Part shown: in pieces, positions 1 through 12,220 of the stretch
Layout: every line of letters begins with the position of its first letter
Position numbering within the stretch: position 1 is the stretch's first letter
From: Papio anubis
Taxonomy: Eukaryota; Chordata; Mammalia; Primates; Cercopithecidae
NCBI RefSeq assembly: GCF_008728515.1
Contig: NC_044989.1
Location: 67,426,501-67,490,500, forward strand
Direction: 5' to 3'
DNA: 64,000 bases
Program-made: the position numbers and the translations under genes
The notes under the pieces: model-generated
What the model saw: the letters and a program-made list of their open reading frames with translations, nothing else
Databases searched by the model: none
What the model was told of the DNA's origin: nothing

Positions 1-1665
<1,665 letters not shown>

Positions 1666-1744
1666 TTAGATGCCTCTCTAATCATGTTAAGTCATGTTCA
1701 AATACATGAAGTTAAAGTTATGATTTATAACTTTATTAATTTAG

Positions 1745-2545
1745 TGTCATAGAGTTTGGCATGGTGGATATGGCAGTGACCGTGGTGCTTATGAAATACT
1801 CTACTTGCTGTCACCATTTGCTATCCTCCTTGAAGTCGAGTGGGGCCTTGTGGTTAGGTCTTGCCAATGACATGTGTGTGAAGTGGCAGGTGTTACTTAT
1901 GTGACAGAAGCATACAGGCTTTTGCTTGTCCGTCTTTCTTCTCCTGTGATAGTAAATGAAGAGGACACACAGTACAAGAGGTTGAACTACTAGAGGGTGA
2001 AACCTCCCACAGCCCATCCCTATGACTGCAGCTGAGCCCCCACCAACCTGTATGAGATGAGTAACATGACTGATAAATTAGAGTTGGTGTGTTAGTCCAT
2101 TTTCACACTGCTATAAAGAACTTCCCTGAGATTGGGTAATTTGTAAAGGAAAGAGGTTTAATTGACTCACAGTTCCACATGACTGGGAAGCCTCAGGAAA
2201 CCTACAATCATGGTGGATGGGAAAGCACACACCTTCTTCACAAGGTGGCAGGAGAGAGAAGGTGTGAAGGAGGAACTTACAAGCACTTATAAAACCATCA
2301 GATCTCTTGCGAACTCACTCACTAGCATGAGAACAGCATGAGGGAAACCACCCCCATGATCTAATCATCTCCTTCCCTCAACACCTGGGGATTACAGGTC
2401 CCTCACTTGACTGTGGGGATTACAATTTGAGATGAGATTTGGCTGGGGAGACAGAGCCAAGCCATATCATTTGGGTTGGGTTAAGCCATTGAAATTTGGG
2501 GGTTGCTTGTTGCTGCAGCATAACAAGGACTGTCTTTACTAATGC
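1745..2545 (+). mobile_element. Ancient LTR-like relic (MLT1-like), split by an MST LTR
   Basis: The left part is about 1745-2087. The right part is about 2470-2545 and has the tail style of old MaLR LTRs: TTAAGCCATTGAAATTTGGG, then a G/T-rich stretch, GCAGCATAAC and a terminal ACTAATGCA. The two halves become continuous when the MST LTR at 2088-2469 is removed. The left half is too decayed for a firm subfamily call. No retroviral internal sequence is present. Confidence 0.5.
2088..2469 (-). mobile_element. Solo LTR, ERVL-MaLR (MST type)
   Basis: Read on the minus strand, the element opens TGATATGGCTTGGCTCTGTC and ends at the edge GGACTAACA. It holds typical THE1/MST blocks: a CATGATTGTAGGTTTCCTGA stretch, GTGAGTCAATTAAACC, and an ATTAAA poly(A)-like signal (complement at 2157-2162). 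There is no internal gag/pol, so this is a solo LTR left by recombination. Flanking pentamers GTTGG (2083-2087) and TTTGG (2470-2474) look like a worn 5-bp target duplication. Its insertion inside an older relic gives the relative age. Confidence 0.85.
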
Positions 2546-3621
2546 AGTAGGTCAGTGCTACTCAAACCACCTTCCTGCAATAAAATAAGATGCTGGTGCC
2601 TGAATGTAAATCAGCACTCTACTCAGTTTAAGAAAGTCTTGCCATGAAAAAGTGGTCAACTGAACTGAACATGGTACTTAGTGACAGTTGATTTATTTTC
2701 TGGCACAATCTCCTTAACTAAGAACACCTGCCAAAGAGCAGTTCATGGACACACTATGAGAGGCATTGCAACAGACAGTGGCATATTTTCTCAAGTAGTT
2801 CTAGGTTCATATTTTGTTGTTTTTTTATAGATGACTGACATGTTTTAATGCTTCTTTTGCCTCTTGATAAGCCCAACCCTTTCCTTCAGAAATGAGGGAG
2901 GCACAAACAGAAAAAAAAAAAAAAAAAAAAAAAAAGAAGTATAATCTGAAATGGACAAGATAACTTTGTGTAGAAGATAGACTTGTGATTTTACCTTTCT
3001 GCTAATTTAAAACCTACATCTCACCCCCACAAAATCAGAGCTAGACCTTTTCATTTTATTTTCTCATCAGAAACATAAGTATTTTCCTCCTCTAGCAAAC
3101 CTGCTTTAAATGTAATAATAACCTGACCAATGGTGTTATCAGGGTATTCCAGGTTACTCAAAGCTAGGATGCTAAAAATACCAAGAAAAAATAAAGCAAA
3201 TAATCTGATTTTGTCAATTCCTGAAAAGATACAGTGACAATAAAGAGAGGCAAGGCAATGGGATTGAGTTTTACTTTCCTAAAAGGATGGAAATAGAAAG
3301 GAAACCTTTAAATATATATATCAAAAAAGACTCTGCAAAAGTTGAAACTCACTGGCTAATACAAAACTAAAATGATAATATATGTGCTTTAACTGCCATT
3401 GATAGAAGCCTTTCCCTTTTAGTTGACAATATTGGTGTTACAAAGGTAGAGATGTAACTGCAGTGTCACTGATGTCTCCTTTTGCCACTCTTAGAGCAAA
3501 AGTACAAGCTAAGTTTGTAATAAGAAAATTGATACTACATAGTATATGTGTGGATTCTGAATGTGATGTTATTTTTAATTGATGTCTCATTGTAAAATTC
3601 CTAGGAATGTTATATGACCAA
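2546..3621. other. Unassigned sequence with a poly(A) tract
   Basis: I recognise no interspersed repeat here. A run of about 24 A at 2911-2935 could be the tail of a decayed retroposon, but no Alu or L1 body precedes it. The sequence is otherwise AT-rich and unique-looking. Confidence 0.4.
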
Positions 3622-3626
3622 GCGCG

Positions 3627-3657
<31 letters not shown>

Positions 3658-3675
3658 GTGTGCGCACACACACAC
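3622..3675. repeat. Alternating purine-pyrimidine tract, (CA)n with GC-rich ends
   Basis: About 54 bp alternate purine and pyrimidine without a break. The left part is GCGCGCACGCGCGC, the middle is a long CA run, and the right part is ACGTGTGCGCAC followed by more CA. The CG steps at both ends make it one of the better left-handed (Z) DNA candidates in the window. Confidence 0.9.
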
Positions 3676-3955
3676 CTCTCTATCTCAATACTTACGACAG
3701 TTACTAGAGCTAAGAATTTAGTCAATTATTGACTCATTAAATAAATGAGTGAATACAGGTGAATCTGTTTGCATTATCCAGAAGGCAACTACTAGAAGCA
3801 CTAACAAAACTAGTAAGAGAGTGTTTAACTATGGTGTTTGATAATGGCACTAGCATCTTAAGATATGAATTCTATTTCATTAATCAGAGCTTCCAATAAA
3901 ATAATGTATGAAAGCTCCATAGAACTCTATGGTTTGGCCTATAGTGTTGAATTTT

Positions 3956-4157
3956 AGTTTTTTTTTCTCTCTCTTTTATTTATTATTTTATTTTATTTTA
4001 CTTTTAGACATGGGATCTCACCGTTTTGTTGCCTAGGCTGGAGTGCAATGTTGTGATCATAGCTCCCTGAAGCCTTGAACTCCTGGGTTCAAGTGATCCT
4101 CCTCAGTCTACTGAGTAGCTGGATTACAGGCATGCATCACCATGCATGGTTTAATTC
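3956..4157 (-). mobile_element. Old Alu monomer (FLAM/AluJ left-arm type)
   Basis: A T-rich stretch (the tail complement) is followed by antisense Alu blocks: GATCTCACC, GGCTGGAGTGCAATG, CCTTGAACTCCTGGGTTCAA, and a GTAGCTGGATTACAGG block. The sequence then stops without a second arm. The high divergence and monomeric form fit a FLAM or an early AluJ arm. Confidence 0.75.
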
Positions 4158-4313
4158 ACTCTCTTTATGAAACTTTTCAGAACTTTTAAAGGGTTCATAA
4201 GAAGTGCTAGAAAATTAGGGATAGACAATTGTACAGATAAATAGGGAAACACATTGTTCTTCCCTTAGTTCTAGTCTGCCAGGAAGCAGAGCCTGAGGCA
4301 AGGATGAAAGTTC

Positions 4314-4450
4314 TGTTTTTGTTTTGTTTTGTTTTGTTTTTAATTTGAGAGGCAGAAGCCCATGGTAAGGTAGGAAAAAAAGAAGAAAAGAAAAGAAAAA
4401 GAAACAAAGCAAGGGTAGATGCAAAGCAAGGCTAGATGCAAAGCGATGCG
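4314..4450. repeat. Low-complexity block: (GTTTT)n, A-rich run and 17-bp direct repeats
   Basis: A GTTTT pentamer array lies at about 4314-4340. An A/G-rich stretch lies at about 4372-4404. A 17-bp direct repeat follows: CAAAGCAAGGGTAGATG at 4405-4421 and CAAAGCAAGGCTAGATG at 4422-4438, with a partial third copy starting at 4439. Confidence 0.8.
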
Positions 4451-4998
4451 ATGCTCTTAGCAATCTAGCTGGCATTTGCTACACAGTGAACTGTAATGGG
4501 GCATAGTGGGTTTCTCAGCCCGTGTGTGTGCTAGGCACTCAGCGGAAACTGCACCTCAGAATAGCCCAGAGAAGGAAGAAATGAAAGGGAACTCACCTTC
4601 CTCACACCCTGCCACCTCTTTTTGTTCATTGATCCAAGTTTACTCCACACAGAGATAACTCCCCAAGCTTGCATCCTTTAACCTCTTGGCAGCTGTGCCC
4701 AGAATCAGACCCCAAACTTCTCTATAGGGTGTTTGTTCCAAGTTAGGAAGTGGAGAGATACCTTAGCACTGAGAGGGCTTGGCATGAGGGAGGCAAGGTT
4801 CTGCATTTCCGTGACTTCAGTTCAGACTACAGCTGCTGGGGAGCTATGCAAAGATAGCATGAGCATGGGCATAGTTGCCCAAGAGGCACGTGTAACCTTT
4901 GTAGATAAACAGGCAGTTCAGTCTGAGAAAGCACACAGGTTTGTGTTCAGCATGGCTCTCCAAGGTTTCAAGTGTCCCAAGGCATGAGTTTTTGTGGA
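4451..4998. other. Unassigned unique sequence
   Basis: No repeat or exon was recognised. The segment leads into the block that has an inverted copy about 900 bp downstream. Confidence 0.4.
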
Positions 4999-5125
4999 TG
5001 TTTTTCACAATGCCCTCCACTTTTTCTCCTAGTCTTTTTCCTTTACCCTCTTCCAGTCCATCCACCCTTTACTCCAGGTTCAGTGTTCACTCATTTGCCC
5101 ACATTTACCACTGCACCCTGCTCTT
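4999..5125 (+). repeat. Likely source copy of a 127-bp inverted duplication
   Basis: This 127-bp block recurs in reverse complement at 5904-6030. By hand alignment there are 6 mismatches in 127 positions and no gaps, about 95% identity. Sequence on both sides is unrelated between the copies, so the edges are sharp. The block resembles no repeat family I know. It is taken as the source because its flanks look like ordinary unique DNA, whereas the other copy interrupts an LTR. Confidence 0.92.
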
Positions 5126-5239
5126 CGTTGAATATTGTACCCAATGCAAAACAAGTTCTGCAGCCAGTGATCATTGTTTTTGAAGGAATACTTTTCTCTG
5201 GCATTGAGAACAAATGCCATCCTTTTTCTAAAGCGCTTC

Positions 5240-5400
5240 CTCTATCCTCTCCAATCTGATGCCTCTCCCTTTGCTGTGTTCACATACTCCTTATATCTTT
5301 GTTTAGATGTTTGTCAATATCTGGTATGCCCATAATTATTTGTGTGTATGTATCTACTCACTAAGTTGTTAGCTCCTTGAAAACACAAACTATGAAATCT
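5240..5400 (+). mobile_element. L2 LINE 3'-end fragment
   Basis: The stretch GTTAGCTCCTTGAAAACACA, preceded by a TCTACTCACTAAG block, resembles the L2 3' end (a segment of the form ACTGTAAGCTCCTTGAGGGC). It is highly diverged and its boundaries are approximate. Confidence 0.45.
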
Positions 5401-5650
5401 AGCAGAATGAGCTTGGATTTTGGTGTCTGGCAAGTCTAAGTTCTCCAGGACTCATTTGCTTCATGTTTTTATGGTTTGTCTCTTGGTTCACCTTTCTGGG
5501 TTTTATACCTCTTGCTTAAATTGTGGCAGTTGTACTTGGTTTTAGTGAAAATTAGCAGAGAAAATTTAATGCTGATGGCTAATGGGGTGACGGACACAAA
5601 GTTGGTGCTAAATAAAGGCTACTTTTTGTCTTTATCCAATTGTTATATCC
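5400..5650 (+). mobile_element. Possible MIR SINE, sense
   Basis: A GCTTGGATTTTGGTGTCTGG block resembles the MIR stretch around GGGCTCTGGAGTCAGAC. The end, GTTGGTGCTAAATAAAGGCT, resembles the MIR 3' tail with its GCTCAATAAATG motif. The middle is poorly conserved, so the call is tentative. Confidence 0.4.
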
Positions 5651-5786
5651 CTTTATCAGTACCAATATAATGACTGATTAATGGAAAGTGTAAATAATTT
5701 CCAATTTGTGTAATACTAGGGAATGCATGTAGTAATTATGTATATGCCAGGTGCTATTCTTAGTGCTTTAGAAGAGTTTACTTATC

Positions 5787-6452
5787 TGTACTAGTCAGGG
5801 TTCTCTAGAGCAACAGAACGAATAAGGTATATATATACACACACATATATGTGTGTGTGTGTGTATAGATGTGTGTGTGTATATATATATGCACACACAC
5901 ACAAAGAGCAGGGTGCAGTAGTAAATGTGGGCAAATGAGTGAACACTGAACCTGGAGTAAAGGGCAGATGGACTGGAAGAGGATGAAGGTAAAAGACTAG
6001 GAGAAAAAGTGGAGGGCATTGTGAAAAACACACATATATGTGTGTGTGTGTATATATGTGTATGGGGTTTATTAAGGGGTATTAACTCACATGATCACAA
6101 GGTCCCACAGTAGACCGTCTGCAAGCTGAATGGCAAGGAAGCCAGTCTGAGCCCCAAAGCTGAAGAACCTGGAGTTCCATGTTCAAAGGCGGGAAGCATC
6201 CAGCATGGGAGAAGCATGTATGCTGGGAGGCTAAGCCAGTCTAGTCTTGTCATGTTTTTCTGCTTTCTTTATATTCTGGCCACTCTGGCAGCTGATTAGA
6301 TGATGTCCACCCAGATTAAGGGTGGGTCTGCCTTTCCCAGCCCACTGACTCAAATGTTAATCTCCTTTGGCAACACCCTCACAGACACACCCAAGTTCAA
6401 TAGTTTGCATCCTTCAATCCAACCAAGTTGACACTCAGTATTAATCATCACA
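5787..6452 (-). mobile_element. Solo LTR of a HERV-L-type element (MLT2A-like), with insertion
   Basis: The + strand reads TGTACTAGTCAGGGTTCTCT at its left edge and ends TATTAATCATCACA. These are the complements of the 3' and 5' edges of MLT2A LTRs, so the LTR lies on the minus strand. An AATAAA signal on that strand sits at 6068-6073. Diagnostic blocks such as CCACCCAGATTAAGGGTGGG are well kept. Pentamers TTATC (5782-5786) and CTATC (6453-6457) look like a worn target duplication. A TA/CA/TG microsatellite cluster fills 5829-5903 and 6031-6062, and a foreign 127-bp block (5904-6030) sits inside it. Confidence 0.88.
5904..6030 (-). repeat. Inserted inverted copy of 4999-5125
   Basis: This is the reverse complement of 4999-5125 with 6 mismatches, placed inside the microsatellite of the MLT2A-like LTR. 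Both sides carry a near-identical stretch built of ACACATATATGTGTGTGTGT (about 5841-5860 on the left and about 6029-6048 on the right), so the insert is flanked by a short direct repeat. It is not part of the LTR family. Confidence 0.92.
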
Positions 6453-6514
6453 CTATCTAATCCTATATGGAAGATAAAATTTTTATGTTAAAAAAAACTT
6501 CCATAGAACTTCCT

Positions 6515-6700
6515 ATATGCCAGACACAGTTCTAAACACTTAACATTTATTAATCATTTTAACCACACAACATTCCCACAAGGTTAGTACTGTCATTATT
6601 ATCCACTTTGAAAATAATGAAGACACTGAGAGGCTAAGTATCTTGCCCAATATGGGATTTAAACACAGTCAATCTGTTTCCAGCATCTGCATTCCATAGA
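6515..6700 (-). mobile_element. MIR SINE, antisense
   Basis: Blocks in antisense MIR order are visible: TGCCAGACACAGTTCTAAAC, a TTAATCATTTTAACCACAC block, a TCCACTTTGAAAATAATGAA block, CTGAGAGGCTAAGTATCTTG, and GGGATTTAAACACAG. Together these match most of the MIR core and its tRNA-derived head. Confidence 0.85.
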
Positions 6701-8040
6701 TTGTGGTATAATGTATTATAAAATAGGTCCTATGTAGATAACTTCCTCATATATTTAAGAGTTTTTATTACTTTTAGATAAATAATACTTCTCTAGAAAT
6801 TGCTAGTCCCTTTCTTTAAAAGTGCACATGTTATATACTTACTCCCAGAACAAAGGGTATGGCCTATTCAAATTGAGCAATTGACTCAATTGAACAGATT
6901 TAAGCTATTCAACCTAGCTTTGATGGTAAATTGTAGGAGTCAATTAGACACAACTAGTATAAATCACTATGCAAGATTGATATGACACTGCAGAAAGACA
7001 GGGTAAAGAGAGTTACTTATTTTTGCACCTATTTTCAATACCGTCTCATATTGCTGTTCACATTCATACCCTGTAGGACATTTCTTTCCAAAGATTCTTG
7101 CTTTCACATACAGCTTTTTATATATCCCATAAACCCTACCAGAGTTGACTCTATGTGTGTGCATGTGAATGTGTATGTATTGGGAGGGGAATGATAAAAT
7201 AAAATTCTCTCATTCATAAAAAATATATAGGCATGATAATAACAAAAGTGAGAGAACATTTTCCCAATAAAGTGCAACACTGGCAACATTGATGCTTACC
7301 TTGCAAATGAATTGAGATTGGGCCCAGACCCAAGTCACCATGATTTCATGAACCACTGAAGAATGTTCATACAATATTGAGTACCTTCTAATATCTGAAG
7401 GACAAAAGTGAGCACATATTAAAAAATCTGAAGAATTGAATTTTTAGGCAAGGTCTCAGTATAATCAGATAAATTTCTCATTATCATCTCTCTCTTCCCT
7501 TTCTTCCCCTGAGGCAAGAGTGTGATGTCCTAACATAAACCTAATGTTGTCATCATCTTAAAGGATATGCTGTTCTTCCACTTATGCTGCCATATTTCAT
7601 ACACTATTTTAGCTATGAGAAAAGATGGTGCACATTCCAAAGAAATGTTATTTGGAGGGTATCAATGTCCATCAGAGAAGCTGTTCAGTTCAGGTAAGAT
7701 GAGGAGAATTAGAAGAGCTTTTCTTTAAGCTAACAGTGTTTCCTTTTGAGTTAGGGCAGATATTAATCATGTCTGATCTCTTACAAATAGAAAGGAAATA
7801 ATCCCAAATGGCATGGCATGTAGCTTTCTATCCTGGGGTTTCTCCCTCAGTTTTGGTATTTATGTATTTGAAAGAGATACCAGCATGATTGATATTAGTT
7901 ATGAACTTCACATTTCTCCCCTAAACCAAATTCTAGTGAAAAAAACACAGCTGTCTGATAACGAATCTTCCTTTCATTCCTCCTACCCAAGTCTAATTAT
8001 CATTGAGTGGCAAGCTTTAGGTACATTCCTGTCTGAAGAA
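6701..8040. other. Unassigned unique sequence
   Basis: No interspersed repeat, conserved motif or plausible exon was seen. The open frames are short, on both strands, and uninformative. Confidence 0.4.
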
Positions 8041-8072
8041 CTCTCTCTCTCTCTCTCTTTTTTTTTTTTTTT
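8041..8072. repeat. (CT)n followed by a T run
   Basis: A CT dinucleotide run of about 18 bp is followed by about 14 T. This is a simple-sequence tract with no retroposon body attached. Confidence 0.85.
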
Positions 8073-8700
8073 AATCCATTTTGGACATTGGCCTTTCTCA
8101 CTCTGTAAGCTGTGCCTTTGACAAAACTGTGGGGCAGACAGGAAGTGGGGAGCCAGACCAAACCACCCCAGGCTACCTGTGAAATTGGCATAGTGCCACT
8201 TACACTGTATTCTAGAGTTCAGTCACATTCCAAAAGAGTGCAGAATATGTTGCTACTTTAGCAAAATATATTTTTTAAATTTATTTAACGGATGATTGAC
8301 CTTGAATACAATAGCCTAACTTCCTTGCAGAAAAATCCCAAATATCCAGAAAACAAATTCTTATTTATCTCCTTGGGGAGCCAAGGAGGAAAATAGCTCA
8401 AATTATTTTATAGTAAATCTGTAGTCTATAAAAGAAGCTCATTATTTTTTAAAATAATTTAATCTGCTGAGATGCCACTATCTTGCCATGCCTACACGTT
8501 ATAGGAGTTAACATGGTGATCTTAGGAGCTAGAATTGTAGATCTTCCAGCTCAGTGTCTCCCAAATGCCTACTTTCACCACACCATTTTTTCAGTGGTAG
8601 TGATTGAGGTTCGTTTTCTCTCTCTCTTCATTCCTTCCTGGCAGAGGTGGAGAATTCACTTATTATTCCATAATAAGATTTGGGTTAGGAAGAAACTATC
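8073..8700. other. Unassigned unique sequence
   Basis: Nothing recognisable apart from short AT-rich runs near 8270 and 8440. Confidence 0.4.
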
Positions 8701-9085
8701 TGTATTAGTTTGTTCTCACAGTGCTACAAAGAACTACCTGACACTGGGTAATTAATGAAGAAAAGAGGTTTAATTGACTCACAGTTCCACAGGCTTAACA
8801 GGAAGCATGGTTGGAGAGACCTCAGGAAACTTACAACCATGGTGGAAGGCGAAGGGAAAGCAAGCACCTTCTCCTCATGGTGGCAGGAGAGAGAGAGAGT
8901 GAGGGGAGGAAGTGCCACACTTTTAAACCATCAGTTCTCATGAGAATTCACTCACTATCATGAGAACAGCATGGGGGAAACCCACCTCCATGATGCAATC
9001 ACCTCCTACCAAGCCCCTCCACTAACACATGGGGATTACAATTTGACATGAGATTTGAGTGGGAACACAGATCCAAACCATATCA
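8701..9085 (-). mobile_element. Solo LTR, ERVL-MaLR (MST type), second copy
   Basis: On the minus strand it opens TGATATGGTTTGGATCTGTG and ends AACTAATACA. It shares the layout of the LTR at 2088-2469, including ATTAAA (complement at 8769-8774), but is less worn. Pentamers CTATC (8696-8700) and CCATC (9086-9090) are likely target duplications. No internal retroviral genes flank it. Confidence 0.88.
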
Positions 9086-10544
9086 CCATCCATTTCCCTC
9101 TCTGTTGCTCTTTGCTTTGCAAAGGAAAAGCCCGAGACATGTATTTCTAGGGGTGATAGCAAGTAGAATAAAACTAGTGCTTGAACCTATTTAATATGGA
9201 TTCTGGCTCCAAATTCAGTGCTTATTCCAGCACAACAAAAGTGGTATGTATTCATAGATGGTAAAGAAAAAGAAGCTCCACCATTACACCCCCATTCTTT
9301 TTCTCCAAGCATGAGCCTCTCTGTATTCCCATCATGGCAGGAGATAGTATGCATGGGAAATGAAAACATATCAAGTGCCTTCAGGGGGGATGAAGAATCT
9401 CACAGATGATGAAGAGGACTGAATTCTTCATGTAGGATTCTATACAAAAGAGAGTGGGAGGCTAAAACCACAGAAAAAGCAAAGGAGTTTGTTCAGTATC
9501 TAAATTAACTAAAAAGAGAGAGAAGCTCCATACAGATAGATTAACAGATTGGTTGACTTCGTGAATGTTTCCCACGTGAAGAATGGCAAGGAAAAGGGAG
9601 GAGCTGGATAAAGGACTTAAACTGTGAAGAAACTAGCAATAGGTCAGTGCATAAAATCTGCCCGGACTGGAGGACCATATGCACTCTGAGTAAATATTCA
9701 AAGGATCTAAAACAATTTGCCAATCTGTTAAATAAATATATCTCATTCTCAAACCTTGATATATGTTCATTTATAACAACAAATTAGAAAAATATAAAGC
9801 TAAATTTTTATAATATTGAAATTTGGCAAAATACGAAAGAATCAGTCATTCAATTATATTGCACATATCTGAGTATTCTACTGATGGACCAGTGCTGTTG
9901 GATAAGTAATAACCTTAAGACAAATAATTCATAAATTATCACATATTTTTCATAAAATATATATCATCTGTATTTAAGCAAAATCACTGTTAATCACTAT
10001 AATCAAGAGTTTTGTATAATTTATACACTACTGACAATAATGCCAAATTTGACAGCCTTTCATGACTTATTGTAATTATTTGGAAGTACTTTATTAATTT
10101 TAGTTTTAGAAACTTCAGTCTACTGTGGCAGTAGCAACTTAAATTTTTAAGGTTCTTAAATACACTTAGATTTAGAAATTAAATTAAAATTTTTATCATG
10201 TTTAAACACTTACATGGTTGCTTATGATAAATTATCATTATCAAAAATTGTAGACTATTTTATTTTTTTCATACAAGTTGTTAATATTTATATTTCAATT
10301 TTACCACTTCTTAACTAGTATCTAGATTTATACATTAATAGTAGGAATTGGTATTGTACTTCATGATTGTTACGTGTGGACACACACACACACACAAATG
10401 TAAGGAAATCATGGCTCTCCCAGATGCCCTGTAAGGCAGGCAGGTGGATATATACATTGCTACATGCATGGGTATGCGTACTCCCATTGTAGTCACCATG
10501 AGAGGGAAGGTTGAGCCAGGTTACCACCAAGAAATATGATTTTG
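9086..10544. other. Unassigned sequence, AT-rich from 9740
   Basis: No repeat family was recognised. From 9740 to 10330 the sequence is strongly AT-rich and resembles matrix-attachment-type or decayed L1 DNA, but I cannot assign it. A short CA run lies at 10380-10397. The border with the L1 5' end is not sharp. Confidence 0.35.
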
Positions 10545-11050
10545 TTCTAGGGGATCCAGTTTCTGACGCTGAAAAATACCAGAATACTCTCCAGCTAGAA
10601 CAAGAAATGAGAAACCAAGATGGAATCATCTCTACACCAAAATTACAAAGTGCTGGGAAAACTGCTGAGAATCACTAATAACCTGCTGCTGCCGGTCCCC
10701 TGCCCCAGCAACACACATGCATCCCACTATGCTACTGAAGCTGCTGGCATGCATCAGCAAGTAAGAATCTTGCAGCCACAGCCATGACAAAGCGCTTTGG
10801 ATGATACCACCCACTGGAGTGTTGTGGCAAGTAGACCAGGAACACCTTGGCCACTCCAGTGCAGCAGGTTCCTAACCTCAAGGGGACAGAGAATAAAGCA
10901 AGGGGACTGATACCAGCCCTCAGAGTTAGAGCATGCAGCCTAGAAGTGCTGATCTGAGCCTTGGTCCCCAAAAATCTTCCAGAAATGAAGGTAGTTGACT
11001 GAACCCCCCTTGTACCATAATGAAACCCCAAAGGGCATCAAAGAAGATAA

Positions 11051-11056
11051 AAACAA

Positions 11057-11087
<31 letters not shown>

Positions 11088-11091
11088 AGAT
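11051..11091. repeat. (TAAA)n microsatellite inside the L1 5' UTR
   Basis: About nine AAAT units sit within the L1 leader. They are flanked on both sides by GATAAAAAC, as if the array grew by slippage between short direct repeats of the L1 itself. Confidence 0.9.
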
Positions 11092-11255
11092 AAAAACCAT
11101 CCAAAGGATGACAACTTCAAAGATGGAAAGAACATCAGCCTACACAGATGAGAAAGAACCAGTGCAAGAATTGTGGCAACTCAAAAAGCCAGAATGTCTT
11201 CTTGCTCCCAAACAACTGCACTAGTTTCACATAAATGATTCTTAACTAGGAAGAA

Positions 11256-12178
11256 ATGGCTGAAATGTCAGACATAGAATTCGGAATCTAGATAGGAATA
11301 AAGATAATTGAGATTATGGGGAAAGTCAAAACCAACCCAAGGAATCTAAGGAATACAGTAAAACAAATATAGGAGCTTAAAGACAAAATGACCATTTGAA
11401 GAAAGAAATGGATGTGATGGAGCTGAAAGACATACTTCAAGAATTTCAAAATACAATCACAAATATTAACAGCAGAATTGACCAAGCTGAAGAAAAAATC
11501 TCAGAGCTCAAAGACTGTTTCTCTGAATTAAATTGCTTAGACAAAAATAAAGAAAAGATAAAAAGAGTAAACAAAACCTCCAAGAAATATAGGATTATGT
11601 AAATAGACCATGTATACGACTCAATTAAGTCCCTGAAAGAGAAGGAGAAAAAGGAAGCAAACAATTTGGAAAACATATTTGAGGATATCATTCATGGAAA
11701 TTTCAACAATCTTACTAGAGAGTCATCATTCAAATTGAGGAAATGCAGAGAACCCCTGAGAGACACTAAACAATCATTCCCCAAGACACATAGTTATCAG
11801 ATTCTCCAAAGTAGAAATGAAAAAAAAGAATGCTAAAGGCAGCTTTAGCTAAAGTGGCAGGATACCTACAAAGGGAACCCCATCAGGCTAATGGCAGACA
11901 TTTCAGTAGAAACCCTGCAAACCAGAAAAGATTGGACGCCTATATTCAGCATACTTAAAGAAAAGAAATTTCAACCAAGAATTTCATATCCAGCCAAACT
12001 AAACTTCCTAAGTGAAGGAGAAATAAGATCCTTTTCAGACAAGCAAATACTAAGAGAATTTGTCATCACTAGGCCTGTCTTACAAGAAGTACTTAAGAGG
12101 ATGGTAAATGTGGAAAAAAAAGACTGTTACCAGTCACCACAAAAGTACACCTCATTACACAGACGATCGACACTATGA
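11256..12178 (+). pseudogene. L1 ORF1p remnant (RNA-binding chaperone)
   Basis: ORF1p is the L1 trimeric RNA-binding protein: a coiled coil, then an RRM and a C-terminal domain. Here the probable start ATG at 11256 runs into a TAG after eleven codons. A coiled-coil-like piece is open at about 11396-11602, and the C-terminal part at 11891-12178. That last piece keeps the RRM/CTD-like sequence NFLSEGEIRSFSDKQILREF and ends at TGA 12176-12178. At least three breaks prevent a full product. No function is expected. Confidence 0.85.
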
Positions 12179-12220
12179 AACAACTACACAATCAAGTCAG
12201 AATAATAGCCAACTAACAAC

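Noticed and set aside
9541..9731. 12-bp perfect inverted repeat TTAACAGATTGG / CCAATCTGTTAA, 191 bp apart
   Set aside because: Considered as transposon ends. About one such pair is expected by chance in 64 kb at this spacing, and no similarity extends inward or outward.
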